Shown here piece by piece: positions 51,546-59,293 of a stretch of 59,293 bases of DNA. The DNA is from an uncultured Clostridium sp. (GTDB taxonomy: Bacteria > Bacillota > Clostridia > Clostridiales > Clostridiaceae). Within the stretch, counting starts at the first letter, position 1; every line of letters begins with the position of its first letter. Where the stretch lies: contig NZ_CAKVJA010000013.1 in NCBI RefSeq assembly GCF_934754925.1, positions 1-59,293 of the forward strand, in the 5' to 3' direction. The translations under genes and the position numbers were made by a program. The notes below the pieces were generated by a model. It was not told the DNA's origin. It saw nothing but the letters and a program-made list of their open reading frames with translations, and did no database searches.

Positions 51546-53204
51546 ATGAGAAGTGATGTAGTAAAGAAAGGAGTCACAAAGGCTCCGCATAGATCGTTAT
51601 TTAAGGCATCAGGATTAACTGATGAAGAAATAAATAAGCCTTTAATAGGTGTTGTTACATCCCAAAATGATATAATTCCAGGACATATAAACTTAGATAA
51701 AATTGTTGAGGGTGTAAAAAAGGGTATATTGATGTCTGGAGGAACGCCATTAGTATTTCCAACTATAGGGGTATGCGATGGTATTGCAATGGGACACGAA
51801 GGAATGAAATATTCTTTAGCTACAAGGGAACTTATAGCAGATTCTATTGAATGTATGGCAAAGGCACATGCATTTGATGCATTAGTATTTATACCAAACT
51901 GCGATAAGATAGTTCCAGGAATGGTTATGGCAGCTTTAAGATTAAATATACCATCAGTAGTTGTAAGTGGTGGTCCAATGTTAGCTGGTAAATTCAAAGA
52001 TAAAGAGGTTTCATTATCTACAATGTTTGAAGCTGTTGGGTCAGTAGAAAGTGGTTTAATGCTAGAGTCAGACTTAGCTGATTTAGAAGAAAAAGCTTGT
52101 CCTACATGTGGATCATGTTCAGGAATGTTTACAGCAAACTCTATGAATTGTTTATGTGAAGTTTTAGGAATTGCTTTACCTGGAAATGGAACAATACCAG
52201 CAGTTTATTCAGAAAGAATTAGGCTTGCTAAGTATGCTGGTATGGCAGTAATGAATCTTTTAGAAAAAGATATAAAACCAAGAGATATAATTACTGAAGA
52301 GTCAATAAAAAATGCATTAACAGTAGATATGGCGCTAGGATGTTCAACAAATAGTGTTTTACATTTAACTGCTATTTCAAATGAGGCAAAATCACCTATA
52401 AATTTAGATATTATAAATGAAATGTCGGCTAAGGTACCTAATCTTTGTAAATTAGCACCTGCTTCTGATACACATATTGAGGATTTATATGCAGCAGGTG
52501 GAATAAGAGCTGTAATGAGTGAGTTAAATAAAAAGAATTTATTAAATTTAAATTGTATTACAGCCACAGGAAAAACTGTTGGAGAGAATATAGAAAATGC
52601 TAAGGTTTTAGATTATTCAGTAATAAAACATATTGAAAACCCATATAGTGAAACTGGTGGAATTGCAATTTTAAAAGGAAATTTAGCTCTAGATGGTGCT
52701 GTAGTTAAAAGATCTGCAGTACTTAAAGAAATGTTGAAGCATCAGGGTCCAGCTAAGGTTTTTGATTCTGAAGAGGAAGCTATAGAAGCTATATTAGGAA
52801 AGAAAATAGTTGAAGGTGATGTTGTAGTAATTAGATATGAAGGTCCGAAAGGTGGACCAGGAATGAGAGAAATGTTATCACCAACTTCAGCTATTTGTGG
52901 AATGGGATTAGATAAGTCAGTAGCTCTTATAACTGATGGAAGATTTAGTGGGGCAACAAAAGGAGCAGCAATAGGACATGTATCACCAGAAGCTGCTGAA
53001 GGTGGAAATATAGCTTTAGTACAAGATGGGGATATTATTTCTATAGATATATTAAATGGAAACTTAGATTTAGTTGTAAGTGATGAAGAATTAGCTAAGC
53101 GTAGAGAAAATTTAAAGCCAGTTGAACCAAAGGTTAAAGAAGGCTATTTATCAAGATATGCTAAGTTAGTAAGTTCAGCAAGTACAGGAGCAGTGTATAA
53201 GTAG
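51546..53204 (+). CDS. ilvD: Dihydroxy-acid dehydratase
   Basis: Encodes 552 residues; an iron-sulfur enzyme making 2-keto-3-methylvalerate and 2-ketoisovalerate. Cluster cysteines occur in NCDKIVPGM and ACPTCGSCSGMFTANSMNCL; GRFSGATKGAAIGHVSPEA lies near the C terminus. The SD ACGGAGGG precedes the ATG. Its last codon and stop merge with the start of repeat copy C, whose AGTGACAAGTT begins within the TAG. Confidence 0.95.
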   Translation: MRSDVVKKGVTKAPHRSLFKASGLTDEEINKPLIGVVTSQNDIIPGHINLDKIVEGVKKGILMSGGTPLVFPTIGVCDGIAMGHEGMKYSLATRELIADSIECMAKAHAFDALVFIPNCDKIVPGMVMAALRLNIPSVVVSGGPMLAGKFKDKEVSLSTMFEAVGSVESGLMLESDLADLEEKACPTCGSCSGMFTANSMNCLCEVLGIALPGNGTIPAVYSERIRLAKYAGMAVMNLLEKDIKPRDIITEESIKNALTVDMALGCSTNSVLHLTAISNEAKSPINLDIINEMSAKVPNLCKLAPASDTHIEDLYAAGGIRAVMSELNKKNLLNLNCITATGKTVGENIENAKVLDYSVIKHIENPYSETGGIAILKGNLALDGAVVKRSAVLKEMLKHQGPAKVFDSEEEAIEAILGKKIVEGDVVVIRYEGPKGGPGMREMLSPTSAICGMGLDKSVALITDGRFSGATKGAAIGHVSPEAAEGGNIALVQDGDIISIDILNGNLDLVVSDEELAKRRENLKPVEPKVKEGYLSRYAKLVSSASTGAVYK

Positions 53205-53235
53205 TGACAAGTTTCAAGTGACAAGTGGAAAGTTA
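53202..53235. repeat. Repeat copy C, left flank of the four-helix-bundle gene
   Basis: AGTGACAAGTT (53203-53213) and AGTGACAAGTG (53217-53227) in tandem, then GAAAGTT. It begins inside the ilvD stop codon. Copy D, about 520 bp to the right, carries the same words in reverse orientation, so C and D form an inverted pair around the gene at 53315. Confidence 0.85.
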
Positions 53236-53314
53236 GTGAAGTAGTATTGTTGAAGTGAATATACTTATAAAATGTGGTAATAGTTTAAATATTATTATAT
53301 TTTGGAGGTGTATT

Positions 53315-53668
53315 TTGACAAATAGTATTATTGCAAATAAATCTTTCGATTTTGCCATTGATATAGTTAATCTATATAAAAGATTATCAACTAGTAATAA
53401 AAATTGTGTTTTATTAAATCAACTATTAAGATCAGCAACTAGTATAGGAGCAAATGTTAAAGAAGGATTAAGAGGACAAAGTAAAAGAGATTTTTTATCT
53501 AAAATGTATATAGCATTAAAGGAAGCTGATGAAACAGAATATTGGATTCTATTGTTAGTGGAAACAGAATTTATAGAGAAAGATTTAGGAAACGAAATGC
53601 TAAATAAATGTAGAGAGATATCTAAAATATTAAATTCAATTGTAAAAACGACAAAAAAGCAAATATAA
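53315..53668 (+). CDS. Four-helix-bundle protein (23S-IVP/S23-like, Avd-related fold)
   Basis: Encodes 117 residues from TTG, 6 nt after GGAGG (53304-53308); a longer in-frame opening at 53255 lacks an SD. The sequence pattern SFDFAIDIVNLYKRL, LLNQLLRSATSIGANVKEG, DFLSKMYIALKEADETEYWILLL matches the four-helix-bundle family first seen in 23S rRNA intervening sequences and related to Avd of diversity-generating retroelements. Function of stand-alone members is unknown. It interrupts an ilv operon and is bounded by inverted repeats C and D, suggesting insertion as a unit. No reverse transcriptase or template repeat is nearby. Confidence 0.88.
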   Translation: MTNSIIANKSFDFAIDIVNLYKRLSTSNKNCVLLNQLLRSATSIGANVKEGLRGQSKRDFLSKMYIALKEADETEYWILLLVETEFIEKDLGNEMLNKCREISKILNSIVKTTKKQI

Positions 53669-53732
53669 AGTTCAAGATAGACAAGGGCAATATTAATGAT
53701 AAAGAAAATTATAAGAAATAGAAAATCCTATA

Positions 53733-53765
53733 AACTTATCACTTATAACTTGCCACTTGTCACTG
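53733..53765. repeat. Repeat copy D, right flank of the four-helix-bundle gene
   Basis: AACTTATCACTT (53733-53744), AACTTGCC and CACTTGTCACT (53754-53764). The last is the exact reverse complement of AGTGACAAGTG in copy C. It ends about 5 bp before the ilvB SD. Confidence 0.85.
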
Positions 53766-53783
53766 AATAAAGGGGGGGTTTTA

Positions 53784-55466
53784 GTGTTATTAACAGGGGC
53801 TGAAATTCTTGTTAAATGTTTATTAAGCGAGGGTGTTGATACTATTTTTGGATACCCTGGAGGAGCAGTATTAAATATTTATGATTATTTATACAAATAT
53901 AAAGATAAAATAAAACATTATTTATCCTGCCATGAGCAAAGTGCAGCTCATGCGGCAGATGGATATGCAAGGTCTACTGGTAAGGTTGGTGTTTGTATAG
54001 CAACATCAGGACCAGGTGCAACTAATCTTGTTACTGGAATAGCAACAGCTTATATGGATTCAGTTCCTTTGGTTGCTATAACAGGAAATGTTTCAAAAGA
54101 CTTACTTGGTAAAGATAGTTTCCAAGAGGTTGATATAACTGGTATAACAATGCCTATAACAAAACATAATTTTATAGTTAAAGATATAAATAATTTACAA
54201 GAAACAATTAGAAAGGCATTTTATATTGCTAGAGAAGGAAGGCCAGGACCAGTTTTAATAGATATACCTAAAGATATAACGGCAGCTAAAACTGAGTATA
54301 AGGATTTAGAACCAATAAAAGTTGAGCCTAAAAGTAAGCATATAACAGAAGAAGTTTTAGCTGAGGTTGCAAAATATATAAATGAATCTTCGAGACCTCT
54401 TATTTATGCCGGTGGTGGAGTTATTAATGCTGATGCTACAGAAGAGTTAATTAATTTCGCTGAAATATTAAATGCACCAGTAGCAACAACTCTAATGTGT
54501 AGAGGAGCAATACCTTCTGACCATAGATTAAATACAGGTATGATAGGAATGCATGGAAGTAATGCATCTAATATTTTAGCAACAAAATGTGATTTGATAA
54601 TTGCATTAGGAGCAAGATTTAGTGATAGAGTAATAAGTGATAAAGAGTTTATTAATAATGCTAAGGTTATACAAATAGATGTGGATCCAGCTGAAGTAAA
54701 TAAAAATGTAAAAGTTGATTCATTCATTATAGGTGATATAAAAGTTGCATTACAAAGATTAATGCCTTTATTAAAAAATAAAGAAAATAAAGAGTGGTTA
54801 AATACTGTAGATGAGTTGAAACTTTTATCTATAACTAAGAATAATAAAGATAATGGAGAAGAGTTAACACCAAGATTTTTATTTGAAAAGCTTAGTGATA
54901 TGGATAGTGGAGACTTTATTATAGCAACAGAAGTTGGACAACATCAAATGTGGACAGCTCAATATTTTAACTTTAAAACTCCTAGAACATTAATATCTTC
55001 AGGTGGTCTTGGAACAATGGGATTTGGATTAGGGGCTGCTATAGGAGCTAAGGTTGCTAATCCAGATAAGACTGTATTTAATATTGCCGGAGATGGAAGC
55101 TTTGGTATGAATTGCAATGAGTTTGCTACTGCAGTTAAATATAATATTCCAATTAAAGTTATTGTAATGAACAATAATGCTTTAGGAATGGTTAGACAAT
55201 GGCAAAGTCTTTTCTATGAAGCAAGATATTCTCAAACCACTCTAGATAGAGCAACTGATTTTGTTAAGCTTGCAGAAGCTTTTGGTGGTGTTGGATTTAG
55301 AGTTGAAAAAAGAGAAGAGCTAGAAAATGTATTAAAAGAAGCATTAGCTATAAATAAGCCTGTAATTATTGATTATAGGATAGATAGTGATAAAAAAGTA
55401 TTTCCTATGGTTGCACCAGGTGCACCAATTCATCAAATAATAAATGAGGAAGACATAGAATGTTAA
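53784..55466 (+). CDS. ilvB: Acetolactate synthase large (catalytic) subunit
   Basis: Encodes 560 residues; a TPP enzyme making acetolactate or acetohydroxybutyrate. TPP glutamate is in LSCHEQSAAHAADGYAR; the cofactor motif is AGDGSFGMN...NNNALGMV; FAD/regulatory middle domain at about 190-330. I start at GTG 53784, 5-6 nt after AAGGGGGG; the frame upstream to 53757 runs through the SD and repeat D. It is separated from its partner ilvN by cimA, leuCDB, ilvD and the inserted gene. Confidence 0.94.
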   Translation: MLLTGAEILVKCLLSEGVDTIFGYPGGAVLNIYDYLYKYKDKIKHYLSCHEQSAAHAADGYARSTGKVGVCIATSGPGATNLVTGIATAYMDSVPLVAITGNVSKDLLGKDSFQEVDITGITMPITKHNFIVKDINNLQETIRKAFYIAREGRPGPVLIDIPKDITAAKTEYKDLEPIKVEPKSKHITEEVLAEVAKYINESSRPLIYAGGGVINADATEELINFAEILNAPVATTLMCRGAIPSDHRLNTGMIGMHGSNASNILATKCDLIIALGARFSDRVISDKEFINNAKVIQIDVDPAEVNKNVKVDSFIIGDIKVALQRLMPLLKNKENKEWLNTVDELKLLSITKNNKDNGEELTPRFLFEKLSDMDSGDFIIATEVGQHQMWTAQYFNFKTPRTLISSGGLGTMGFGLGAAIGAKVANPDKTVFNIAGDGSFGMNCNEFATAVKYNIPIKVIVMNNNALGMVRQWQSLFYEARYSQTTLDRATDFVKLAEAFGGVGFRVEKREELENVLKEALAINKPVIIDYRIDSDKKVFPMVAPGAPIHQIINEEDIEC

Positions 55467-55543
55467 TCTGAATTTCTATCATAGTAATAATGGTAGCAAA
55501 TTTTAATAAATAAAAAATAATAAATAAAGCGGGGGTATTAAAA

Positions 55544-56548
55544 ATGGCAAAAATGTTTTATGAAAAGGACACAAATTTAGATTTATTAAAAGGTAAAAAA
55601 GTTGCAGTAATTGGGTACGGTAGCCAAGGACATGCACATGCATTAAATCTTCATGAAAGTGGAGTAGATGTAGTAGTAGGATTATATGAAGGAAGTAAAT
55701 CTTGGGATAGAGTTAAAGCAGCAGGGTTAGAAGTAGCAACAGTTGCTAATGCTGTAAAGAGCGCTGATGTTGTAATGATGCTTGTACCAGATGAAAAACA
55801 AGCTAAATTATACAAAGAAGAGGTTGCACAATACTTAGAAGCTGGAAATGCTTTAGTATTTGCTCATGGATTTAACATTCATTATGGACAAATAGTACCA
55901 CCAGCAGATGTTGATGTATTTATGGTTGCTCCAAAGGGACCAGGACATATGGTAAGAAGAACTTATACTGAAGGTTCAGGAGTTCCTTGCTTAATAGCTG
56001 TTTATCAAGATGCAACAGGACAAGCAAAAGAATTAGCATTAGCTTATGCAAATGGTATTGGTGGAGCAAGAGCTGGAGTTTTAGAAACTACATTTAAAGA
56101 TGAAACTGAAACAGATTTATTTGGAGAACAAGCAGTTCTTTGTGGAGGATGTACAGCATTAATAAAAGCTGGATTTGAAACTTTAGTTGAAGCAGGATAT
56201 GCTCCAGAAAATGCTTACTTTGAATGCTTACATGAAATGAAACTTATTGTTGATTTAATGTATCAAGGTGGAATGGCTGCTATGAGATATTCTATTTCTG
56301 ATACTGCTGAATATGGAGATTATATGATTGGTAATAGAATTGTTACTGATGAAACTAAAAAAGAAATGAAGAAGGTATTAACTGAAATTCAAGATGGTAC
56401 TTTCGCTAGAAATTGGCTAATGGAAAACCAAGTTGGTAGACCACAATTTAATGCAATGAGAAGAATGGAAGCTGAACATCCAATTGAAAAGGTTGGTAAA
56501 GAATTAAGAGAAATGATGTCTTGGATTGATACTAAGAAATTAGACTAA
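55544..56548 (+). CDS. ilvC: Ketol-acid reductoisomerase
   Basis: Encodes 334 residues, the short class I form. It isomerises and reduces acetolactate or acetohydroxybutyrate with NAD(P)H. VAVIGYGSQGHAHALNLHESG is the dinucleotide fold; the KGPGHMVRRTY loop and the catalytic acid residues in DETETDLFGEQAVLCGG and ECLHEMKLIVDLM are present. The SD is GCGGGGGTA. It is the last gene of the operon, before a strong terminator. Confidence 0.96.
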   Translation: MAKMFYEKDTNLDLLKGKKVAVIGYGSQGHAHALNLHESGVDVVVGLYEGSKSWDRVKAAGLEVATVANAVKSADVVMMLVPDEKQAKLYKEEVAQYLEAGNALVFAHGFNIHYGQIVPPADVDVFMVAPKGPGHMVRRTYTEGSGVPCLIAVYQDATGQAKELALAYANGIGGARAGVLETTFKDETETDLFGEQAVLCGGCTALIKAGFETLVEAGYAPENAYFECLHEMKLIVDLMYQGGMAAMRYSISDTAEYGDYMIGNRIVTDETKKEMKKVLTEIQDGTFARNWLMENQVGRPQFNAMRRMEAEHPIEKVGKELREMMSWIDTKKLD

Positions 56549-56569
56549 TAAATTAATCTTGCAGATCTT

Positions 56570-56614
56570 AAGAATCACATTTTTAATATTAAGAATGTGG
56601 TTCTTTTTTTTTTT
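56570..56614 (+). terminator. Terminator of the ilv operon
   Basis: AAGAATCACATT (56570-56581) pairs with AATGTGGTTCTT (56594-56605), one G-T pair, followed by a run of ten or more T residues. It ends the eight-gene pathway transcript. Confidence 0.93.
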
Positions 56615-56716
56615 GTATGATTTTACAAATTATTAGAAGGTGAGTTCTCAGTAATGTTATTTAATGGTAAAATATTAAGTGCATAATTCTAAAAATAAAT
56701 TAGAGGAGAGAGGTAT

Positions 56717-57640
56717 ATGGAATTAAAGGTAAAAGTAGATAATAAAAAGGTATTTAATAGAATTGGACTTGCTATTTTTGTTTCAATGATATTAGTAAAT
56801 ATTATTCAAGTTGTATTTTTTGGAATTATTGGAGTAGTTAATCAAGAGTTATTATCAGCTCCATGGATAAATTACGCAGGAATTGCAATTAGTTTTTATT
56901 TAATAGGATTTCCGGTATTTTATCTTATGATTAAAAATTTACCGGAAGAAGAAAAAAGAGAAAGTAAAACACTTGGAGTTTTTGAAGTTATAAAAATATG
57001 TTTTATGTCTTATAGTATAGTATATATAGTTAATTTTTTGACTAATATTCTTATGATGTTAATAGCAGTAATTAAAGGTAGTGAAGTTACAAATCCATTA
57101 GTAAATATGCTTGAAGGAAGCAATTGGATATGGTCATTAATTTTTGCAGGAATATTATCTCCTATAATTGAAGAAATGATGTTTAGAGGTGTAATGTTAA
57201 ATAAGCTAAGAAGATATGGTGATAAAGTTGCAATAATAACAACTGCAATATTATTTGGATTATTTCATGCAAACTTCTCACAATTTTTCTATGCAGTAGC
57301 ATTAGGTATGATTTTTGCTTATGTTGCATTAAAAACAGGAACTATAAAATATTCAATAATACTACATATAGTTGTAAATATAATGGGAGGCGTTATTTTA
57401 CCAGCTGTTATTGGTGACGGTAGCAATATAGTAGCTGTTGGATGTGTAGGATTAGCATTATTAGCAATAGTAATAGTAGGATTAGTATTATTAATAAAAA
57501 ATAGAAAAAATATATCATTATTAGATGGTGAAATTAAATTAGAAAAGGGAACTGCATTTAAAACTATTTGGGTTAATGTAGGAATGATATTATATGTAGT
57601 AATTTCTTTGGTTTCTATGATATCTATATTGTTTATGTAG
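56717..57640 (+). CDS. CPBP family intramembrane metalloprotease
   Basis: Encodes 307 residues with about eight hydrophobic segments. The Abi/CPBP (Rce1-like) motifs are present: PIIEEMMFRGV (EExxxR), FGLFHANFSQ (FxxxH) and ILHIVVN (HxxxN), at residues of about 155-225. Members cleave membrane peptides or process bacteriocins; the target here is unknown, and no bacteriocin gene is nearby. The SD AGGAGAGAGG precedes the ATG. It is a single gene with its own terminator. Confidence 0.88.
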   Translation: MELKVKVDNKKVFNRIGLAIFVSMILVNIIQVVFFGIIGVVNQELLSAPWINYAGIAISFYLIGFPVFYLMIKNLPEEEKRESKTLGVFEVIKICFMSYSIVYIVNFLTNILMMLIAVIKGSEVTNPLVNMLEGSNWIWSLIFAGILSPIIEEMMFRGVMLNKLRRYGDKVAIITTAILFGLFHANFSQFFYAVALGMIFAYVALKTGTIKYSIILHIVVNIMGGVILPAVIGDGSNIVAVGCVGLALLAIVIVGLVLLIKNRKNISLLDGEIKLEKGTAFKTIWVNVGMILYVVISLVSMISILFM

Positions 57641-57674
57641 GTTAAATAAAAATAAGAATTACTATAATATTTTT

Positions 57675-57713
57675 AAAAGGTATATCTTAAATATAAGGTA
57701 TGCCTTTTATTTT
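57675..57713 (+). terminator. Terminator after the CPBP gene
   Basis: AAAAGGTATA (57675-57684) pairs with TATGCCTTTT (57699-57708), with one T-G pair and an inner CTTA/TAAG helix, followed by ATTTTAT. Confidence 0.7.
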
Positions 57714-57829
57714 ATATATAAATAAAGGTTTAATATTTATTATTATATAATATAATTCAATATTAAAAAGAAAAACACGAACGTTCATATAAAAAAACAG
57801 CGATATTTATGAAAAATAACTAAAAAACC
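57714..57829. other. Intergenic spacer upstream of the purine permease promoter
   Basis: AT-rich DNA without a reading frame. A short palindrome GAACGTTC lies at about 57778-57785, part of a sequence weakly similar to a PurR half-box. No other feature is evident. Confidence 0.4.
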
Positions 57830-57858
57830 TGGACAAATATTCGTATTTGTATTAATAT
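57830..57858 (+). promoter_or_regulatory. Candidate promoter of the purine permease
   Basis: TGGACA (57830-57835) and TAATAT (57853-57858) are 17 bp apart, placing the start about 20 bp before the purine riboswitch aptamer. A TATAAT at 57865-57870 is an alternative -10 without a good -35. Confidence 0.55.
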
Positions 57859-57880
57859 TATTCATATAATTAAAAGTAAT

Positions 57881-57960
57881 CGTGTTTATCGTATAAAGTT
57901 GGAAATAGGGTCCAACAGTTTCTACCAAATCACCATAAATGATTTGACTACGATATGTTT
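57881..57960 (+). promoter_or_regulatory. Purine riboswitch aptamer, guanine class
   Basis: P1 pairs 57887-57892 with 57950-57955. P2 is GTTGGA (57898-57903) with TCCAAC (57911-57916), and P3 is CAAATCA (57926-57932) with TGATTTG (57940-57946). Loops AATAGGG and CCATAAA and the junction strands TATAAAG, AGTTTCTAC and ACTAC match the family. The specificity base at the C74 position is C (57948), indicating guanine, hypoxanthine or xanthine rather than adenine. No clear terminator follows before the permease start. Confidence 0.93.
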
Positions 57961-58096
57961 TATATAAGAAAATACTACTCTAATCTAAGTATTATATAAA
58001 CATATAAATAGAAAACAATCACTAATTTACATATCAAATTTATACTCTACATGCGATAAATATTACGATTACAATAAAAAGCATGGGGGTAAACAA

Positions 58097-59293
58097 ATGA
58101 CAAGATTCATATCTGAATACTTTAATTTTCAAGAAAAAAATACAAATTTTAAAACTGAAACAATAGCAGGAATAACAACATTTTTAACAATGGCATATGC
58201 ATTATTTTTAATTCCTAGTGTCTTAGCGGATGCAGGAATGCCAGAAAAAAGCGTCTTTGTTGCAACAGCATTAGCTGCAGCAGTTGGAACATTAATAATG
58301 GGGATATTTGCAAAATTTCCAATGGGATTAGCTCCTGGAGTTGGATTAAATGCTTTCTTTACATATAGTGTATGCATAGGAATGGATATTCCTTGGCAAA
58401 CAGCATTATCAGGAGTACTTGCATCAGGGGTTATATTCTTAATAATATCAGCAACAGGATTAAGAGAGTTAGTTATTAAATCAATACCAACAAATTTAAA
58501 ATTTGCCGTAAGTGCAGGAATCGGATTATTTATAGCTTTTATTGGGTTAAAAAATGCAGGAATAGTTGTAGCAAATGAAGCAACCTTTGTAGGACTTGGA
58601 GATTTAACAAATCCAACAGTATTACTTTCAATATTCGGACTTATTGTAATAGCAATATTAATGGTTAGAGGGTCTAATATAGCAATATTTATTGGGATGG
58701 CAGCAACTGTAGTTATTGGAATGGTATTTGGATTAATAGATGTTCCAACTTCAATAATATCTATGCCACCATCAATGGCACCTACATTTGGAGTTGCACT
58801 TAAAAATATAGGAAATATATTTAATCCACAAATGATATTAGTTATATTTACTTTCTTATTTATGGATTTCTTTGATACAGCAGGTACGTTAGTTGCAGTT
58901 GGTTCAAAGGTTGGATTGCTTAAAGAAGATGGGTCAGTTGAAAATGGCTCTAAGGCATTACTTGCAGATTCAGTTGCCACTTGTATAGGATCTATATTTG
59001 GAACAACTAATACTACTTCTTATGTTGAATCATTATCAGGAGTAGCAGTAGGAGCAAAAACAGGATTTTCAAGTGTTGTAGTAGGAATATTATTTTTAAT
59101 TTCATTATTCTTCTCACCATTACTTACAGTAATTACTTCAGCAGTAACTGCACCAGCACTTATTATAGTTGGTTCATTAATGTGTAGTAATCTTAAGGAA
59201 ATTGAATGGGATAAACCAGAAGTTTCAATATCAGCATTTTTAACTGTAATATTAATGCCTTTAACTTATAGTATAGGTGAAGGTATAGCATGT
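58097..59293 (+). CDS. NCS2 family purine permease (guanine/hypoxanthine type), partial
   Basis: The frame runs from ATG 58097 off the window end, giving 399 residues so far. It has many membrane segments and motifs of the AzgA/PbuG branch: TETIAGITTFLTMAYALF at the N terminus, GLAPGVGLNAFFTY, TFLFMDFFDTAGTLVAVG and GTTNTTSYVESLSGVAVGAKTG. It imports guanine and/or hypoxanthine by proton symport. The GGGGGT SD lies 6 nt upstream. Control by the guanine-class riboswitch fits this role. A long minus-strand frame inside it is a shadow. Confidence 0.92.
   Translation, partial: MTRFISEYFNFQEKNTNFKTETIAGITTFLTMAYALFLIPSVLADAGMPEKSVFVATALAAAVGTLIMGIFAKFPMGLAPGVGLNAFFTYSVCIGMDIPWQTALSGVLASGVIFLIISATGLRELVIKSIPTNLKFAVSAGIGLFIAFIGLKNAGIVVANEATFVGLGDLTNPTVLLSIFGLIVIAILMVRGSNIAIFIGMAATVVIGMVFGLIDVPTSIISMPPSMAPTFGVALKNIGNIFNPQMILVIFTFLFMDFFDTAGTLVAVGSKVGLLKEDGSVENGSKALLADSVATCIGSIFGTTNTTSYVESLSGVAVGAKTGFSSVVVGILFLISLFFSPLLTVITSAVTAPALIIVGSLMCSNLKEIEWDKPEVSISAFLTVILMPLTYSIGEGIAC

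Noticed and set aside
53255..53314. 20-residue N-terminal extension of the four-helix-bundle protein
   Set aside because: The extension begins at GTG without an SD, while GGAGG lies 6 nt before the TTG at 53315.
53315..53668. Diversity-generating retroelement based on an Avd-like protein
   Set aside because: No reverse transcriptase, template repeat or variable repeat is in the vicinity.
46738..53765. CRISPR array made by the repeated AGTGACAAGT words
   Set aside because: The copies are few, degenerate, in both orientations and thousands of bases apart, with operon genes between them.
57772..57790. PurR box near the purine permease
   Set aside because: Only a partial half-site with several mismatches; no properly spaced inverted partner.
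58129..58980. 283-residue minus-strand frame
   Set aside because: It is the complement of the purine permease; its Pro/Asn/Thr/Ile-rich composition is the shadow of membrane codons on the plus strand.

Overview
The window is a very AT-rich chromosomal stretch from a low-GC Firmicute, almost certainly a Clostridium sensu stricto (cluster I). The evidence is the complete S10-spc-alpha ribosomal cluster in Firmicute order, the placement of cwlD after rplM-rpsI, a phosphotransbutyrylase/butyrate kinase pair, strong Shine-Dalgarno sites of the AGGAGG type, and frequent GTG/TTG starts. The species cannot be named from the sequence alone.

Layout. (1) 1-76 is the 3' end of tuf with its terminator, followed by about 600 bp of gene-free AT-rich DNA. 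(2) 801-16845 holds the S10, spc and alpha clusters: a strong promoter and a structured leader, then rpsJ to rplO, secY, adk, map, a KOW protein, infA and rpmJ. A second promoter and leader precede rpsM-rpsK-rpsD-rpoA-rplQ, and a terminator closes the block. (3) 16924-21430 holds the energising module of an ECF vitamin transporter (ecfA1-ecfA2-ecfT), truA, and rplM-rpsI behind an L13-type leader. (4) 21538-32207 holds a Na/phosphate symporter-like gene, cwlD, two-subunit fumarase, yitT (minus strand), nrdAB behind tandem NrdR-like boxes, and ptsI. (5) 32207-45624 holds a split chromate transporter, iadA, two minus-strand envelope genes, cdaA-cdaR (c-di-AMP synthesis), an FAD oxidoreductase, ptb-buk, an AIM24 protein, a TrpR-like regulator and glmM. 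(6) 45831-56614 is an isoleucine/valine operon, ilvN-cimA-leuC-leuD-leuB-ilvD-[four-helix-bundle gene]-ilvB-ilvC, behind a T-box whose specifier reads AUC (Ile). (7) 56717-59293 holds a CPBP membrane protease and a purine permease (cut by the window end) behind a guanine-class purine riboswitch.

How the genes fit together. The ilv operon encodes the threonine-independent route to isoleucine: CimA makes citramalate, LeuCD and LeuB convert it to 2-oxobutyrate, and IlvBN, IlvC and IlvD complete the pathway. Control by an Ile T-box fits this, and no leuA or ilvA is present in the window.

The least expected structure is in this operon. Three intergenic gaps carry the same short repeat (core AGTGACAAGT) arranged as inverted pairs. 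In one gap the pair encloses a four-helix-bundle (23S-IVP/Avd-like) gene; in the other two it encloses only tens of bases. The pattern resembles a small element and its internally deleted derivatives. Other points worth checking are structured leaders before rpsJ and rpsM, a T-box with a non-canonical antiterminator region, a purine riboswitch without a visible terminator, an N-terminally shortened ATP cone in NrdA, and an inverted repeat before the TrpR-like gene. No tRNA or rRNA gene, CRISPR array, insertion sequence or prophage was seen.
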